Source of the DNA: Marinobacterium sp.
Lineage (GTDB): Bacteria; Pseudomonadota; Gammaproteobacteria; Pseudomonadales; Balneatricaceae
Length of the DNA: 64,000 nt
NCBI GenBank assembly: GCA_030602245.1
Contig: JAUWAC010000010.1
Coordinates: forward strand, 1 to 64,000
Reading direction: 5' to 3'
Program-made: the position numbers and the translations under genes
Notes under the pieces: generated by a model
Told to the model about the DNA's origin: nothing
Database searches by the model: none
Seen by the model: the letters and a program-made list of their open reading frames with translations, nothing else
Shown: in pieces, positions 45,821 to 55,429 of the stretch
Layout: every line of letters begins with the position of its first letter
How positions within the stretch are numbered: position 1 is the stretch's first letter

Positions 45821-47332
45821 ATGTCCGACAACGCTCAGACCAATCCCGTGCAAGATGAAAACCGCCTGATCGCGGAGCGCCGCGAGAAGCTCGCCGCGCT
45901 GCGCGAGCAGGGCAACGCGTTCCCCAACAGCTTCCGCCGCGACAGCTATGCGGACGATCTGCAGAAGGCGTACGGCGACAAGAGCAAGGAAGAGCTGGCC
46001 GAGGCGGGTATCCGGGTATCGGTGGCTGGCCGTATCATGCTCAACCGCGGGGCCTTCATGGTGCTGCAGGACATGAGCGGGCGCATCCAGCTCTACGTCA
46101 CCAAGGAGGCGCGGCCGTTCGCCAAATCGCTGGATCTTGGCGATATCGTCGGCGTGACCGGCACCCTGCACAAGTCCGGCAAGGGGGATCTCTACGTCGA
46201 GCTGGAACAGTATCAGCTGCTGACCAAGAGCCTGCGTCCGCTGCCCGACAAGCACAAGGGACTGCAGGACATGGAGATGCGCTACCGTCAGCGCTACGTG
46301 GACCTGATCACCAACGAGCAGTCACGCAAGGTATTCGAAACCCGCTTCCGTATCATCGCCGCGATCCGTCAGTTCCTCGCCGAGCGCCGTTTCCTCGAGG
46401 TGGAAACGCCGATGCTGCAGGCGATCCCGGGCGGCGCCTCGGCGCGTCCGTTCGTGACCCATCACAACGCGCTGGATATCGACATGTACCTGCGCATCGC
46501 GCCGGAGCTGTACCTGAAGCGTCTGGTGGTGGGCGGGTTCGAGCGCGTGTTCGAGATCAACCGCAACTTCCGCAACGAGGGGCTCTCAACGCGTCACAAC
46601 CCCGAGTTCACCATGATCGAGTTCTACCAGGCCTACGCCGATTACCACGATCTGATGGACCTGACCGAAGAGATGCTGCGCACCGTGGCGCAGAACGTGC
46701 TGGGTACCACCACTCTGGTCAACACCGTGCGCAACGAGGCCGGCGAAGTGCTGGATAGAGTCGAGTACGACCTGTCCAAGCCGTTCACCCGCATGTCGGT
46801 GTTCGATGCGATCCTGCACTTCAACCCGGATATCAGTGCCGAGGCGCTGGCCAATGAGCACGCCGCGCGCGAGATCGCCCAGCACCTGGATATCGACGTC
46901 AAGGACAGCTGGGGGCTGGGCAAGATCCAGATCGAGATCTTCGAAGAGACCTGCGAGCACCGCCTGCAGCAGCCCACCTTCATCACCGAGTACCCGACCG
47001 AAGTCAGCCCGCTGGCCCGTCGCAACGACGACAACCCGTTCGTCACCGACCGCTTCGAGTTCTTCGTTGGCGGCCGCGAGCTGGCCAACGGCTTCTCGGA
47101 GCTGAACGACGCCGAGGACCAGGCCGAGCGCTTCCGCAAGCAGGTGGAGGAGAAGGACGCCGGTGACGACGAGGCGATGCACTACGACGGCGACTTCGTC
47201 AACGCGCTGGAGTACGGCTTGCCGCCGACCGCGGGCGAAGGGATCGGCATCGATCGCCTGGTGATGCTGTTCACCGACTCCGCGTCGATCCGCGACGTGA
47301 TCCTGTTCCCGGCCATGCGTCCACGCGTGTAA
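45821..47332 (+). CDS. lysS: Lysyl-tRNA synthetase, class II
   Basis: 503 residues. An N-terminal OB-fold anticodon-binding domain (about 60-170; [17 protein letters not shown]) is followed by the class II core: motif 1 region around [16 protein letters not shown], motif 2 [24 protein letters not shown] and motif 3 [13 protein letters not shown]. Cytosolic. Downstream of prfB and followed by a strong terminator 8 bases after the stop. Confidence 0.97.
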   Translation: MSDNAQTNPVQDENRLIAERREKLAALREQGNAFPNSFRRDSYADDLQKAYGDKSKEELAEAGIRVSVAGRIMLNRGAFMVLQDMSGRIQLYVTKEARPFAKSLDLGDIVGVTGTLHKSGKGDLYVELEQYQLLTKSLRPLPDKHKGLQDMEMRYRQRYVDLITNEQSRKVFETRFRIIAAIRQFLAERRFLEVETPMLQAIPGGASARPFVTHHNALDIDMYLRIAPELYLKRLVVGGFERVFEINRNFRNEGLSTRHNPEFTMIEFYQAYADYHDLMDLTEEMLRTVAQNVLGTTTLVNTVRNEAGEVLDRVEYDLSKPFTRMSVFDAILHFNPDISAEALANEHAAREIAQHLDIDVKDSWGLGKIQIEIFEETCEHRLQQPTFITEYPTEVSPLARRNDDNPFVTDRFEFFVGGRELANGFSELNDAEDQAERFRKQVEEKDAGDDEAMHYDGDFVNALEYGLPPTAGEGIGIDRLVMLFTDSASIRDVILFPAMRPRV

Positions 47333-47340
47333 ATCGATCC

Positions 47341-47371
47341 ACAAGAGGCTGTCTTCGGACGGCCTCTTGTT
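47341..47371 (+). terminator. Rho-independent terminator of prfB-lysS
   Basis: A 13-bp stem, ACAAGAGGCTGTC pairing with GACGGCCTCTTGT (one T-G pair), closed by a TTCG tetraloop and followed by TT. Ends the lysS transcript. Confidence 0.85.
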
Positions 47372-47386
47372 TATCCACAGCCCGCC

Positions 47387-47833
47387 ATGTCGATCTTATC
47401 TCAGCTGTTCCCCGATCCGTCGCGCAAGATTCCAGGCAAACGCCATTTGAGCGTGCTGCTGCGCAGCCTGCACTTGGTCGGCATCGCCGGTCTGGCCGGA
47501 CACTTCCTGTTTGATCTGGCGCCGGCACAGTGGTTGCCCTACGCGATTGTGGCGCTGGGCAGTGGTGGGCTGATGGTGGCGATGGAGCTCTGGTGCGACG
47601 GCATCTGGCTATTGCAGCTCAGAGGCCAGGCGATTCTGCTCAAGCTGCTGCTGCTGGCCGGGGCGGTAATGATCCCCACGCTGGCGGTTCCGCTGTTTGT
47701 GCTGATCGTGCTGATCTCCGGCTTTTTCGCTCATGCACCGGGCAAGGTTCGCTACTATTCGCTCTGGCACGGTCGGGTGGTGAAGGCGCTGCGCGGCCCT
47801 GACGGCCTGATCCGCGACTGCGGCCAGCCCTGA
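47387..47833 (+). CDS. Membrane protein of unknown function
   Basis: 148 residues with four likely helices (about 24-42, 48-66, 80-112). Parts such as GKRHLSVLLRSLHLVGIAGLAG, MELWCDGIWLLQLRGQAILLKL and FFAHAPGKVRYYSLWHGRVV look like a conserved proteobacterial family that I cannot name. The ribosome site is poor (cagcccgcc before the ATG). It lies 45 bases ahead of ung on the same strand. Confidence 0.7.
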   Translation: MSILSQLFPDPSRKIPGKRHLSVLLRSLHLVGIAGLAGHFLFDLAPAQWLPYAIVALGSGGLMVAMELWCDGIWLLQLRGQAILLKLLLLAGAVMIPTLAVPLFVLIVLISGFFAHAPGKVRYYSLWHGRVVKALRGPDGLIRDCGQP

Positions 47834-47878
47834 AATGACTTATCCACAACTGGGAACGAACCTTTGGACGAGGTTGTA

Positions 47879-48574
47879 ATGGCACTGGACAACGCTCCGA
47901 GCTGGCAGCCGCTGCTGGCGCCCGAATTCGACAAACCCTACATGCAGGCGCTGAAAGGCTTTCTGGCCGAGCGCAAGGCGCAGCGGGTCACCATCTACCC
48001 CCACTCGCAGGATTGGTTCCATGCCCTGGAAGCCACGCCGCTAGAGCAGGTCAAGGTGGTCATCATCGGCCAGGATCCGTACCACCAACCGGGACAGGCC
48101 CATGGCCTCTGCTTCTCCGTGCGCCCCGGCGTACGGGTGCCGCCCTCGCTGGTGAATATCTACAAGGAGCTGCAGTCGGATCTGGGCATTGTGCCGGTCA
48201 ATCACGGCTATCTGGAGTCTTGGGCCCGACAGGGCGTGCTGCTGCTCAACGCCGTACTGACGGTGGAGGAGAGCAGCGCCAATGCCCACCAGGGCAAAGG
48301 CTGGGAGCAGTTCACTGACCGCATCATCCACCTGGTCAATGAGCAGTGCGACCACGTGGTGTTCATGCTCTGGGGTAGCTACGCCCAGAAGAAGGGCGCT
48401 TTTATAGACCGCAACAAACACTTGGTGCTGAAGGCGCCCCATCCGTCACCGCTGTCGGCTCACCGCGGTTTTCTCGGCTGCAGGCACTTCTCTCAGGCGA
48501 ACGCCTGGCTGCAAGCGCAGGGGCGAAAGGCGATCGAGTGGCAGTTGCCGGCTCAGGTAGCATCGACTCACTGA
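47879..48574 (+). CDS. ung: Uracil-DNA glycosylase
   Basis: A 231-residue family 1 enzyme that removes uracil from DNA. The catalytic water-activating loop GQDPYHQ (Asp66), the uracil pocket (GLCFSV), [10 protein letters not shown] and the Leu-loop [11 protein letters not shown] are all intact. ATG 47879 has gagg 6 bases upstream and is preferred over TTG 47864. The stop is 14 bases from the convergent AraC-type regulator. Confidence 0.96.
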   Translation: MALDNAPSWQPLLAPEFDKPYMQALKGFLAERKAQRVTIYPHSQDWFHALEATPLEQVKVVIIGQDPYHQPGQAHGLCFSVRPGVRVPPSLVNIYKELQSDLGIVPVNHGYLESWARQGVLLLNAVLTVEESSANAHQGKGWEQFTDRIIHLVNEQCDHVVFMLWGSYAQKKGAFIDRNKHLVLKAPHPSPLSAHRGFLGCRHFSQANAWLQAQGRKAIEWQLPAQVASTH

Positions 48575-48588
48575 ACCGAGCGTCGAGA

Positions 48589-49650
48589 TCAGGCACCCTT
48601 CAGCCAGTCGCTCAGGAAACGGGAACGCATCTGGGTCGGGGATAGACCAAAGATGTCGCGAAAGCTGTGGCTGAAATGGGTGCTGCTCAGAAAGCCGCAG
48701 GCGACCGATACCTCCGCCACCGAGCGGTCCGACTGCAGCAGCAGTTGGCGCGCCTTGGTCAGGCGTAGCTCCAGGTAATAGCGCGACGGGCTGATGTCGA
48801 AATAGCGTGCGAACAGACGCTCGATCTGCCGTCGCGAGATATCGACATAACGGGCGATCTCGGCCAGCGTCAGTGGTTCTTCGATATTGTTCTCCATCAA
48901 CTCGATCACGGCGCGCAGATGGGCCGGCAATGCGCGATGCTTGCTCTTGGTGATCAGGTTGTCGTCGGCATCGAGCCGGGTGTCACAGGTCAGGATCTCC
49001 TCTGCGCTGAGCCTGATCTCCGGCCCGAACAGCCGCGCAGTCAGGTCCAGCATCATCTGCATGGCGCTGTTGGGGCCCGCGCAGCTGAAGTACGCGCCGT
49101 CGATCACATAGGGCTTGTGCAGAATCTCGGTTTTCGGGAACAGCTCGGTCAGCAGGGCTATGTTGTCCGGGTGGGCAGTGGCGCTGCGTTCGTGCAGCAG
49201 TCCTGCATGGGCGATCTGATAGACGCCATTCCAGAGGCTACCAATCCAGCACTGGCGCGCGGCGCTGCTGTGCAGCAGAGCCTGCAGGCCGCGTTGTGCC
49301 TTCAGTGGCGTACGATACCCGCCGCAGATCACCAGCATGTCGTGGTCATTCAGTGTGGTCTGTTCGACGCTGTGTTCAGTGCGGATCTCCAGACCGATGT
49401 CGCTGATAACGCTCTGCCCGGACAGGCTGCAGTGCACGCACTCGATCATCGGGGAGCGGCTCACCAGGTTGGCGGTGGCCAGCACATCCACGGCACTGGT
49501 GAAGGCGGCGATCGAAAAGTTTTCCAGTAATACGAACACCACCTTGAACTGCTGGCGGCTGGAGCTGGCGTCCTTGGTAAAGGAGCGGTTGAGATGTTTG
49601 GCGGGTCCGTTGAAGCCTTTGAGTCGCTCCTTGATCGCATGGTTTGGCAT
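48589..49650 (-). CDS. GATase1-like AraC-family (GlxA-type) transcription regulator
   Basis: 353 residues. An N-terminal DJ-1/PfpI-like domain (FVLLENFSIAAFTSAVDVL, MLVICGGYRT, WIGSLWNGVYQIAHAGLL) is followed by a C-terminal AraC double helix-turn-helix (LTLAEIARYVDISRRQIERLF, SVAEVSVACGFLSSTHFSHSFRDIFG). GbdR, SouR and CdhR, which control betaine, sarcosine and carnitine use in Pseudomonas, share this layout. It borders creatine genes, so it probably activates them (inference). Divergent from a LysR gene over a 179-base AT-rich region. Confidence 0.88.
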   Translation of the reverse strand: MPNHAIKERLKGFNGPAKHLNRSFTKDASSSRQQFKVVFVLLENFSIAAFTSAVDVLATANLVSRSPMIECVHCSLSGQSVISDIGLEIRTEHSVEQTTLNDHDMLVICGGYRTPLKAQRGLQALLHSSAARQCWIGSLWNGVYQIAHAGLLHERSATAHPDNIALLTELFPKTEILHKPYVIDGAYFSCAGPNSAMQMMLDLTARLFGPEIRLSAEEILTCDTRLDADDNLITKSKHRALPAHLRAVIELMENNIEEPLTLAEIARYVDISRRQIERLFARYFDISPSRYYLELRLTKARQLLLQSDRSVAEVSVACGFLSSTHFSHSFRDIFGLSPTQMRSRFLSDWLKGA

Positions 49651-49829
49651 AGGGTAACCCTCGAGCTGGCTTTTCTTGTTATGGCGGCGGCGTTCGCCGT
49701 TTGGAATGCGGATGCACTCAAAGCGATGGTACGAGGCGGTGGTGTATTTTAAAAATTAATAGTGCTAATTTTGTTATTTGATTTGCTTATGTGGGGCCGG
49801 CCTGCTGGACGGCCAAGGAGTGTCGCGCT

Positions 49830-50699
49830 GTGAAAAACCTGCCGATGGATCTGTTACGCACCTTCGTCACCATTCAGGAGCTGGGTGGCTTCACCCAGGC
49901 AGGGGAGCTGCTGGGCCGCTCCCAGCCGGCGATCAGCCTGCAGATCAAGCGCCTCGAGGAGCTGGTCAATGTGCCTCTGTTCAACCGCACCAGCGGGTTG
50001 CGGTTGACCGAGGAGGGGCAGTTGCTGTACGAGTATGCGCGCAAGATCCTGGAGCTGAATGACACCGCGGTATCGCGGCTGGTCACGTCGACGGTGAGCG
50101 GGTCGGTGCGCCTTGGCATTCCAAACGACTTTGAGGTTTCGTTTCTGCCATTGACGCTGTCGCGTTTTTCCCACGCCCATCCCGGGGTGACGCTGGATGT
50201 CACCAGTGAGCTGAGCGTCAACCTGCGGCGGGATTACCGGCGTGGCGAGTATGATCTGGTGATGAGCATGGATGAGAACCCCTCCAGCGAGATTCTGGCC
50301 CAGGACGCCATCGTCGAGCCCTTGGTCTGGGTCAGCGGCCCCGGTTTCCAGCTCGATCCGCAGGCGCCCGTACCGCTGGTACTGTACCCGGAGGGGTGCG
50401 TGTATCGACGTCATATCACGGAGGCGTTGAATCGCGCCGGCATCCCCTGGCGCATCATGTACTGCACCTCCAGTCTGCTCGGCATTCAGGCCGCGATCGA
50501 GGCGGGGCTGGGGATCAGTGCGCTGGCGAGTACCACCGTGCCGGCGTCGCTGAAGGCGGACCGTACCCTGCAGCACCTGCCTGCGCTGGGCGAGGTGACC
50601 ATCGGTTTCAATTACGACAGCAGCAATCTGGCGCCGGCGTCGGTGCGCCTGCTGGATTACCTGCGCAGTGGCTTGCATCAGAGTCAACGCTTCGGATGA
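49830..50699 (+). CDS. LysR-family transcription regulator
   Basis: 289 residues. The N-terminal winged helix reads MDLLRTFVTIQELGGFTQAGELLGRSQPAISLQIKRLEELVNVPLF, followed by an effector-binding domain (VRLGIPNDFEVSFLPLTLSRFSHAHPGVTL, GIQAAIEAGLGISALAS). GTG 49830 with aaggag 9 bases upstream is preferred; ATG 49845 is possible. It may regulate the creatine cluster or itself; no operator is assigned. Convergent with the ACT-domain gene. Confidence 0.88.
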   Translation: MKNLPMDLLRTFVTIQELGGFTQAGELLGRSQPAISLQIKRLEELVNVPLFNRTSGLRLTEEGQLLYEYARKILELNDTAVSRLVTSTVSGSVRLGIPNDFEVSFLPLTLSRFSHAHPGVTLDVTSELSVNLRRDYRRGEYDLVMSMDENPSSEILAQDAIVEPLVWVSGPGFQLDPQAPVPLVLYPEGCVYRRHITEALNRAGIPWRIMYCTSSLLGIQAAIEAGLGISALASTTVPASLKADRTLQHLPALGEVTIGFNYDSSNLAPASVRLLDYLRSGLHQSQRFG

Positions 50700-50747
50700 G
50701 TTGCCAGGCTCGGGTTCAGCGTGGTGGCTGCACCCTGGAGTAACGGG

Positions 50748-51302
50748 TCAATGCACCGTGGTGGGCAGAGCCGCATCGTTAAACTGCAGGTCGATTTGAA
50801 GTCCCCGTGCCAAACGGCTCAGCGCCAGCTGCAGACGCTGGGCGTTGAAACGCTCAGCGTCGGTGCGTCCGCTGATCAGGGTTTGAAACGGCTGAGTGCC
50901 GGCGGCGCCCGGTGCGCCGGTTCGCTGGTTGTAGTGATCGACCTGCACCCGATGGCTCTCCAGAATCAGCCGGATCTCGTGGTCCAGTCCGACGCGATAA
51001 GCGCCCTGAATATGCAGCGTCAGGGGACGTTTCCTGATCGGTTCGCTTACCGGATCACGGCAGAGCAGGTGCAGTCCCTGGGCTGACAGCTGCTGCAGTT
51101 GAGCCCAGGCGTGGGCGGCATGCTGATCGGGCAGGCGTACCTGGATCAGACCCGTCAGACGTCCGTGCAGCGCGCTGATCTTTTGCTCCTGTATTTCACC
51201 TTCGCACAGGGCGAGGGTTTCGATCAGACGTCGCACCAGCTCCGGATCGTCCTGTCCGGCCACGCATAACAGCCAGGTCGAGTGTGTCGGGGGTGTTGCC
51301 AT
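50748..51302 (-). CDS. ACT-domain protein, GcvR-like
   Basis: A 184-residue protein with two ACT-type modules: WLLCVAGQDDPELVRRLIETLALCEGEIQEQKIS at the start and LTLHIQGAYRVGLDHEIRLIL then VDHYNQRT in the second half. It resembles GcvR, the glycine-responsive co-repressor of the glycine cleavage system, but is divergent. It lies after the creatininase gene and beyond a terminator. Creatine breakdown yields sarcosine and then glycine, so a glycine sensor here makes sense (inference). Confidence 0.65.
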   Translation of the reverse strand: MATPPTHSTWLLCVAGQDDPELVRRLIETLALCEGEIQEQKISALHGRLTGLIQVRLPDQHAAHAWAQLQQLSAQGLHLLCRDPVSEPIRKRPLTLHIQGAYRVGLDHEIRLILESHRVQVDHYNQRTGAPGAAGTQPFQTLISGRTDAERFNAQRLQLALSRLARGLQIDLQFNDAALPTTVH

Positions 51303-51332
51303 GGCTCAATGGGTCACTCAATGGAAGGGGTC

Positions 51333-51358
51333 AAAACGGCCGGCGCTCAGGCCGGCCG
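51333..51358 (-). terminator. Rho-independent terminator after the creatininase gene
   Basis: Arms cggccggc (51337-51344) and gccggccg (51351-51358) with a 6-base loop. Read on the minus strand, TTTT follows (51336-51333). It separates the BCCT-creatininase operon from the ACT-domain gene. Confidence 0.75.
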
Positions 51359-51389
51359 CAGTTTCAGGTTGAGGTATCGCGCCCTGGTT

Positions 51390-52154
51390 TCAGCCGAATT
51401 CGCCGCGGATACTCTCTTGTATCCCTGCCACGCAAACATCGAACAGCAGCTTGCCGTGTTCAGCCGAAGCCTTGCGCGCCGATGACAGGGTGCCGCTTTC
51501 CGGTACCCAGGAGGGATCCGCCGGGAAGCGGTCGTAGGGCGGGAAGGTGGCTGGCGGGTGATCCACTGTTTTGTCCATGTCCACCAGATTCGGGTGCAGA
51601 TGCAGCATCAGCGAGGTCTCCAGTACACCGCCATGCTCCACGTCCCAGCCGGTGAAACCATCGGGGAATACGGTGGCGATGGTGTCCTGGTTCACGTAAT
51701 CCCAGTAGGAGAGCACCAGCACCTTGGCGTCGATACCGTCGCGGCGCAGCGCTGTCAGTGCCAGGTCGATCCCTTCGACGATGAACATGGAGTTCTCGTA
51801 ATGCCCGTTAATCAGGACGAAGCGGCGGTTGCCGTGGCGCGCCAGCGCCACCACCACATCATGCACGGTGTCGATCAGGGTCTTGCCGTTGATGCAGGTG
51901 GTGCCGGGAAAGAAATTGCCACCACCGGATTTCACCTGGGATTTGTAGCCGTAGGCGATGGGCGGGGCCACCAGGGCGTTGGGCAGCGAGGCTGCCACGC
52001 CCAGTCCGATCGCCTCGGGGATCAGCACATCCGGGTTCATCGACATGTGTGGGCCGTGCTGTTCGATCGCGCCAATCGGCAGCAGAATCACGGCCTCGCC
52101 ACTCTGTACCCGGGCCTCATAGGTTTTCCAATCTAGATCGGCCAGCCGGCTCAT
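51390..52154 (-). CDS. Creatininase (creatinine amidohydrolase)
   Basis: A 254-residue metal-dependent hydrolase interconverting creatinine and creatine. It matches Pseudomonas putida creatininase closely: LPIGAIEQHGPHMSMNPDVL (metal Glu/His/Asp), YGYKSQVKSGGGNFFPGTT, INGHYENSMFIVEGIDLAL, DVEHGGVLETSLML (His/Glu) and DHPPATFPPYDRFP. The start overlaps the BCCT transporter stop (ATGA), so the two are co-translated and creatinine or creatine is the probable cargo. A terminator follows. Confidence 0.93.
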   Translation of the reverse strand: MSRLADLDWKTYEARVQSGEAVILLPIGAIEQHGPHMSMNPDVLIPEAIGLGVAASLPNALVAPPIAYGYKSQVKSGGGNFFPGTTCINGKTLIDTVHDVVVALARHGNRRFVLINGHYENSMFIVEGIDLALTALRRDGIDAKVLVLSYWDYVNQDTIATVFPDGFTGWDVEHGGVLETSLMLHLHPNLVDMDKTVDHPPATFPPYDRFPADPSWVPESGTLSSARKASAEHGKLLFDVCVAGIQESIRGEFG

Positions 52155-53758
52155 TGGGAGATCTCCTGTAGATGGATGTTGTTGCTCTGGGGTGCCATCA
52201 GGAGGCGTTTATGCTCCTGATGTACGCCCTTGGCCAGTGAGATGCACATCAGCACCATCAGCACCGAGAACGGCAGTGCCGCCGTGATGGAGGCGGTTTG
52301 CAGCGTGCTGAGGGCGGCGTTGCCGCCGGCGACCAGCAGTACGGATGCGACCACACCCTGCATGACACCCCAGAAGGTGCGATGCCGTTTCAGGGGGTGT
52401 TCAGCCCCTTCACTCATTATAGTGCTCAGCACCAGGGTGCCGGAGTCGGACGAGGTGATGAAGTAGGTTGCGACCAACAGGGTGCCAGCGATGGTGGCAA
52501 TATAGCCGACGGTGCCCACATCCATGCCCGCGAAGGTGGCATACAGCGCTTGCGACACATTTTGATTGACCGTTGCGGCGATAGAACCGCCAGAGAACAG
52601 ATCGATATGCAGCGCGGTACCGCCGTAGGCGGCAAGCCAGACGAAGGAGAGCAGGCTGGAAACACCGATGACGCCGAACACGAATTCACGGATGGTGCGG
52701 CCACGGGATACGCGCGCCACGAACACACCGACGAACGGTGCCCAGGAGATCCACCAGCCCCAGTAGAACACGGTCCACCAGCCCTGCCACATGCTTTTCC
52801 AGCTGGCATCGGCATCGCCCAGATGTTGGCTGGTGCCCTCAACGAAGATATTCAGGGCCAGCAGGTCCACCAGGTAGTCCACCGAGACACCAAACAGCAG
52901 GTCTAGAATGTAGAGTGTGGGTCCAAACAGGATGAAGAATGCCAGCAGTACGATGGTTAGCCACATATTGCTGATCGACAGGTATTTGATGCCGCGCTTG
53001 AGTCCGGTCAACACCGAAACCAGCGCACAGGCAGAGATGACGACCACCAGCAGCAGCTGGATCGAGGTGCTCTGCGGTACGCCCCAGATGGAGTGCAAGC
53101 CGGCGTTGATCTGCTGAACGCCAAGCCCGAGCGACGTGGCGATGCCAAACAGGGTGGCGAAGATCGCAATCACGTCGACCAGAATGCCGACGCCGCCTTC
53201 AACCCGTTTTCCAAGCAGGGGGAACAGGGTGTAACGGATGCTCAGTGGTTTCTGTAGGCGATAGGCCACGAACGCCAGCGCCAGTCCCACCACGCAGTAG
53301 ATCGCCCAGGCATTGAGGCCCCAGTGGAAGAAGGTCACCTTCATCGCCACGCGGGCCGCTTCTTCGTTGGCGACCGCATCCGAGAAGGGGGTTCCGCCTG
53401 AAAAGTGGAACATGGGTTCTGCGATGGACCAGAAGATGATGCCGATCCCCTGTCCAGCCGCGTAGACCATGGCGAACCAGGCGAAGTAGCTGAATTCGGG
53501 CTTCTCATGGTCTGCGCCGAGACGGATCTGGCCGTAGCGACTGAAGCCAATCCAGACGCAGAACGCGAGAAAACCGGCGGCCAGCAGGACATACCAGCCA
53601 TTGGCAGTGAGTGTGATGATGGTGCGGGTTTGGTCAATCAGTTGTGCTGATTGCTCGGGAAAGATTAGAGTGTAAAACGTGAAAGCTAGGGTCACGGCCA
53701 GGGAGATCAACATGATGTACGGGTTGATTCCTCGCAAAAGGCCTCTCGATAGAACCAT
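52151..53758 (-). CDS. BCCT-family transporter, probably creatine/creatinine or betaine uptake
   Basis: A 535-residue secondary transporter with twelve expected helices. BCCT features are present: FAWFAMVYAAGQGIGIIFWSIAEPMFHF (the GIGIIFW segment), FHWGLNAWAIYCVVGLALAFVAYR and the aromatic WTVFYWGWWISWAPFVGVFVARVSRGRTIREF. The family imports quaternary ammonium or related compounds by ion symport. Coupling to creatininase and proximity to creatinase point to creatine-type substrates (inference). Confidence 0.9.
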   Translation of the reverse strand: MVLSRGLLRGINPYIMLISLAVTLAFTFYTLIFPEQSAQLIDQTRTIITLTANGWYVLLAAGFLAFCVWIGFSRYGQIRLGADHEKPEFSYFAWFAMVYAAGQGIGIIFWSIAEPMFHFSGGTPFSDAVANEEAARVAMKVTFFHWGLNAWAIYCVVGLALAFVAYRLQKPLSIRYTLFPLLGKRVEGGVGILVDVIAIFATLFGIATSLGLGVQQINAGLHSIWGVPQSTSIQLLLVVVISACALVSVLTGLKRGIKYLSISNMWLTIVLLAFFILFGPTLYILDLLFGVSVDYLVDLLALNIFVEGTSQHLGDADASWKSMWQGWWTVFYWGWWISWAPFVGVFVARVSRGRTIREFVFGVIGVSSLLSFVWLAAYGGTALHIDLFSGGSIAATVNQNVSQALYATFAGMDVGTVGYIATIAGTLLVATYFITSSDSGTLVLSTIMSEGAEHPLKRHRTFWGVMQGVVASVLLVAGGNAALSTLQTASITAALPFSVLMVLMCISLAKGVHQEHKRLLMAPQSNNIHLQEISQ

Positions 53759-53900
53759 AGTGGTTACCTCGTCGAGTGGAGTTCAGCCGGCAGCCGTCAG
53801 GCGGCCACGGCTAAGCACCTCATGGATGTTATTTTTATCATCTGAGCGACGTCGCGAAGACGGGCCTCGTGTGCTTGGATGACCTGCGCGTCATCGGATT

Positions 53901-53932
53901 GACACCGGCCGCCCCCGCGGGCCGCCGGTGTC
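53901..53932 (-). terminator. GC-rich hairpin after the creatinase gene
   Basis: gacaccgg (53901-53908) pairs with ccggtgtc (53925-53932), with further pairing inside. It lies 8 bases beyond the creatinase stop on the minus strand. No clear T-run, so it may be a weak terminator or an RNA-stabilising stem that lets some read-through into the BCCT gene. Confidence 0.45.
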
Positions 53933-53939
53933 GGGGTAT

Positions 53940-55154
53940 TTATCCCTTGATAATGTTGTACTCCGGACCGAACGGGAAGCGGGTAATGTTTTCCGCACCG
54001 CTCTCGCCCACCACCAGAATGTCGTGCTCGCGATAGCCGCCAGCGCCCGGTTTACCTTCCGGAATCATTAGCATCGGCTCCATCGATACCACCATGCCCG
54101 GCTCCAGCACCGTTTCGATATCCTCGCGCAGCTCCAGGCCCGCCTCGCGGCCATAGTAGTGGCTCAGCGTGCCGAAGGAGTGACCGTAGCCGAAGGTGCG
54201 GTATTGCAGCACGTCGTGTTCGGCGAAGATCTCGTTCAGTTCGGCGGCGATGTCGCAGCAGCGGGCGCCGGGCTTGATCAGTTCCAGGCCACGACGGTGC
54301 ACCTTGCAGTTGATCTCCCACAACTCCAGGTGGCGGTCGGAGGCGTGTTCGGCGAACAGGGTGCGCTCCAGCGCGGTGTAGTAACCGGCGATCATCGGGA
54401 AGGTGTTGAGGCTCAGAATATCGCCAGCCTGTACCTTGCGTGTGGTGACCGGGTTGTGGGCACCATCGGTGTTGATGCCGGACTGGAACCAGACCCAGGT
54501 GTCCATCAGCTCGCCGTGCGGGAAGGTGCCGGCGATCTCGCGTACCATCGCCTGGGTGCCGGCGAGAGCGATCTCATATTCAGGCACGCCCACGGCGATG
54601 GCATCGCGAATTGCGGCGCCGCCCACGTCGGCCACACGAGCCCCTTGCTTGATCAGGGCGATCTCTTCGGCGGACTTGATCATGCGCATTTTCATGGTCG
54701 GCACGCCTATATCAACAAACTCGGCGCCCGGCAGTGCGTCTTTCATCTTCTGCAGGTTCTGCAGCGTCATATGGTCATATTCGATACCAACCTTGCCACC
54801 GTCCTTGACCAGCTGCTGCACGGCATAGAAGAAGTTGTCCTTCTGCCAGTCGGTGTAGACCACATTGTCGCCGAGCTGGTTGCGGCGGTAGGGCTGGCCG
54901 CCGTCGATGTTGGCGGTGATGGTGGTGTAGCCCTCCTGGGTGACGACCAGACCGTAATCGCGGCCAAAACGGCAGTAGACGAAGTCGCTGTAGTAGTTGA
55001 TGTTGTGATACGAGGTGAACAGCACGGCGTCGATCTGCTGCTCGGCCATATAGCCGCGCAGCTTATCCAGACGGGACTGCATCTCCGCTTTGGAGAAGGT
55101 CGGCCGTACCTTGTCGCCGTTGGGGATGGTGAGGGTTTTGGGCATCGGTAACAT
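53940..55154 (-). CDS. Creatinase (creatine amidinohydrolase)
   Basis: 404 residues of the pita-bread (M24-like) fold, hydrolysing creatine to sarcosine and urea. It parallels P. putida creatinase along its length: FTSYHNINYYSDFVYCRFGR, NIDGGQPYRRN, MDTWVWFQSGINTDGAHNP, RTFGYGHSFGTLSHYYGREAG (catalytic His) and VVSMEPMLMIPEG. ATG 55154 has aggag 8 bases upstream; ATG 55145 (MPKTLTIP) is close by. Sarcosine oxidase and urease genes are not in the window. The BCCT-creatininase operon follows after 181 bases. Confidence 0.95.
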   Translation of the reverse strand: MLPMPKTLTIPNGDKVRPTFSKAEMQSRLDKLRGYMAEQQIDAVLFTSYHNINYYSDFVYCRFGRDYGLVVTQEGYTTITANIDGGQPYRRNQLGDNVVYTDWQKDNFFYAVQQLVKDGGKVGIEYDHMTLQNLQKMKDALPGAEFVDIGVPTMKMRMIKSAEEIALIKQGARVADVGGAAIRDAIAVGVPEYEIALAGTQAMVREIAGTFPHGELMDTWVWFQSGINTDGAHNPVTTRKVQAGDILSLNTFPMIAGYYTALERTLFAEHASDRHLELWEINCKVHRRGLELIKPGARCCDIAAELNEIFAEHDVLQYRTFGYGHSFGTLSHYYGREAGLELREDIETVLEPGMVVSMEPMLMIPEGKPGAGGYREHDILVVGESGAENITRFPFGPEYNIIKG

Positions 55155-55308
55155 CTTTACAACTCCTGCTGTTGTTCTTGTCGTGAGGTCGAGCAAAGAA
55201 CCGTGAACATGGGAACCTGCGTGTGTCAGCGGTTGGGTCGCTGATCATCGAGGTTGAGTTGATGCTAGCGCTGCGCTTTGCATTAAAGAAATCAATAGTT
55301 CAAATATG

Positions 55309-55329
55309 ATCATTTGCATTGCAAATGAT
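55309..55329. promoter_or_regulatory. 21-bp perfect palindrome upstream of the creatinase gene
   Basis: atcatttgca and tgcaaatgat flank a single central t, a perfect palindrome in an AT-rich stretch. It is 155 bases ahead of creatinase ATG 55154 and the ygfZ stop is 101 bases away on the other side. Symmetry and place suggest an operator or activator site for the creatine genes. The remainder of the 275-base gap 55155-55429 holds a second hairpin (gcgacaccgg/ccggtgtcgc, 55378-55405) that may end ygfZ transcripts. Confidence 0.55.
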
Positions 55330-55429
55330 AGAGGCGAGCGTGGTGCCGGGCGGGATGAGACTGCAGCTTGAGAGAGTGCGACACCGGTGTCTGGCCCGGT
55401 GTCGCGTGACGGACGAGTGGACGGAGGTA

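Noticed and set aside
53901-53932. GC hairpin considered as an operator for the BCCT gene
   Set aside because: It directly follows the creatinase stop and resembles a terminator stem; no sign of an operator.
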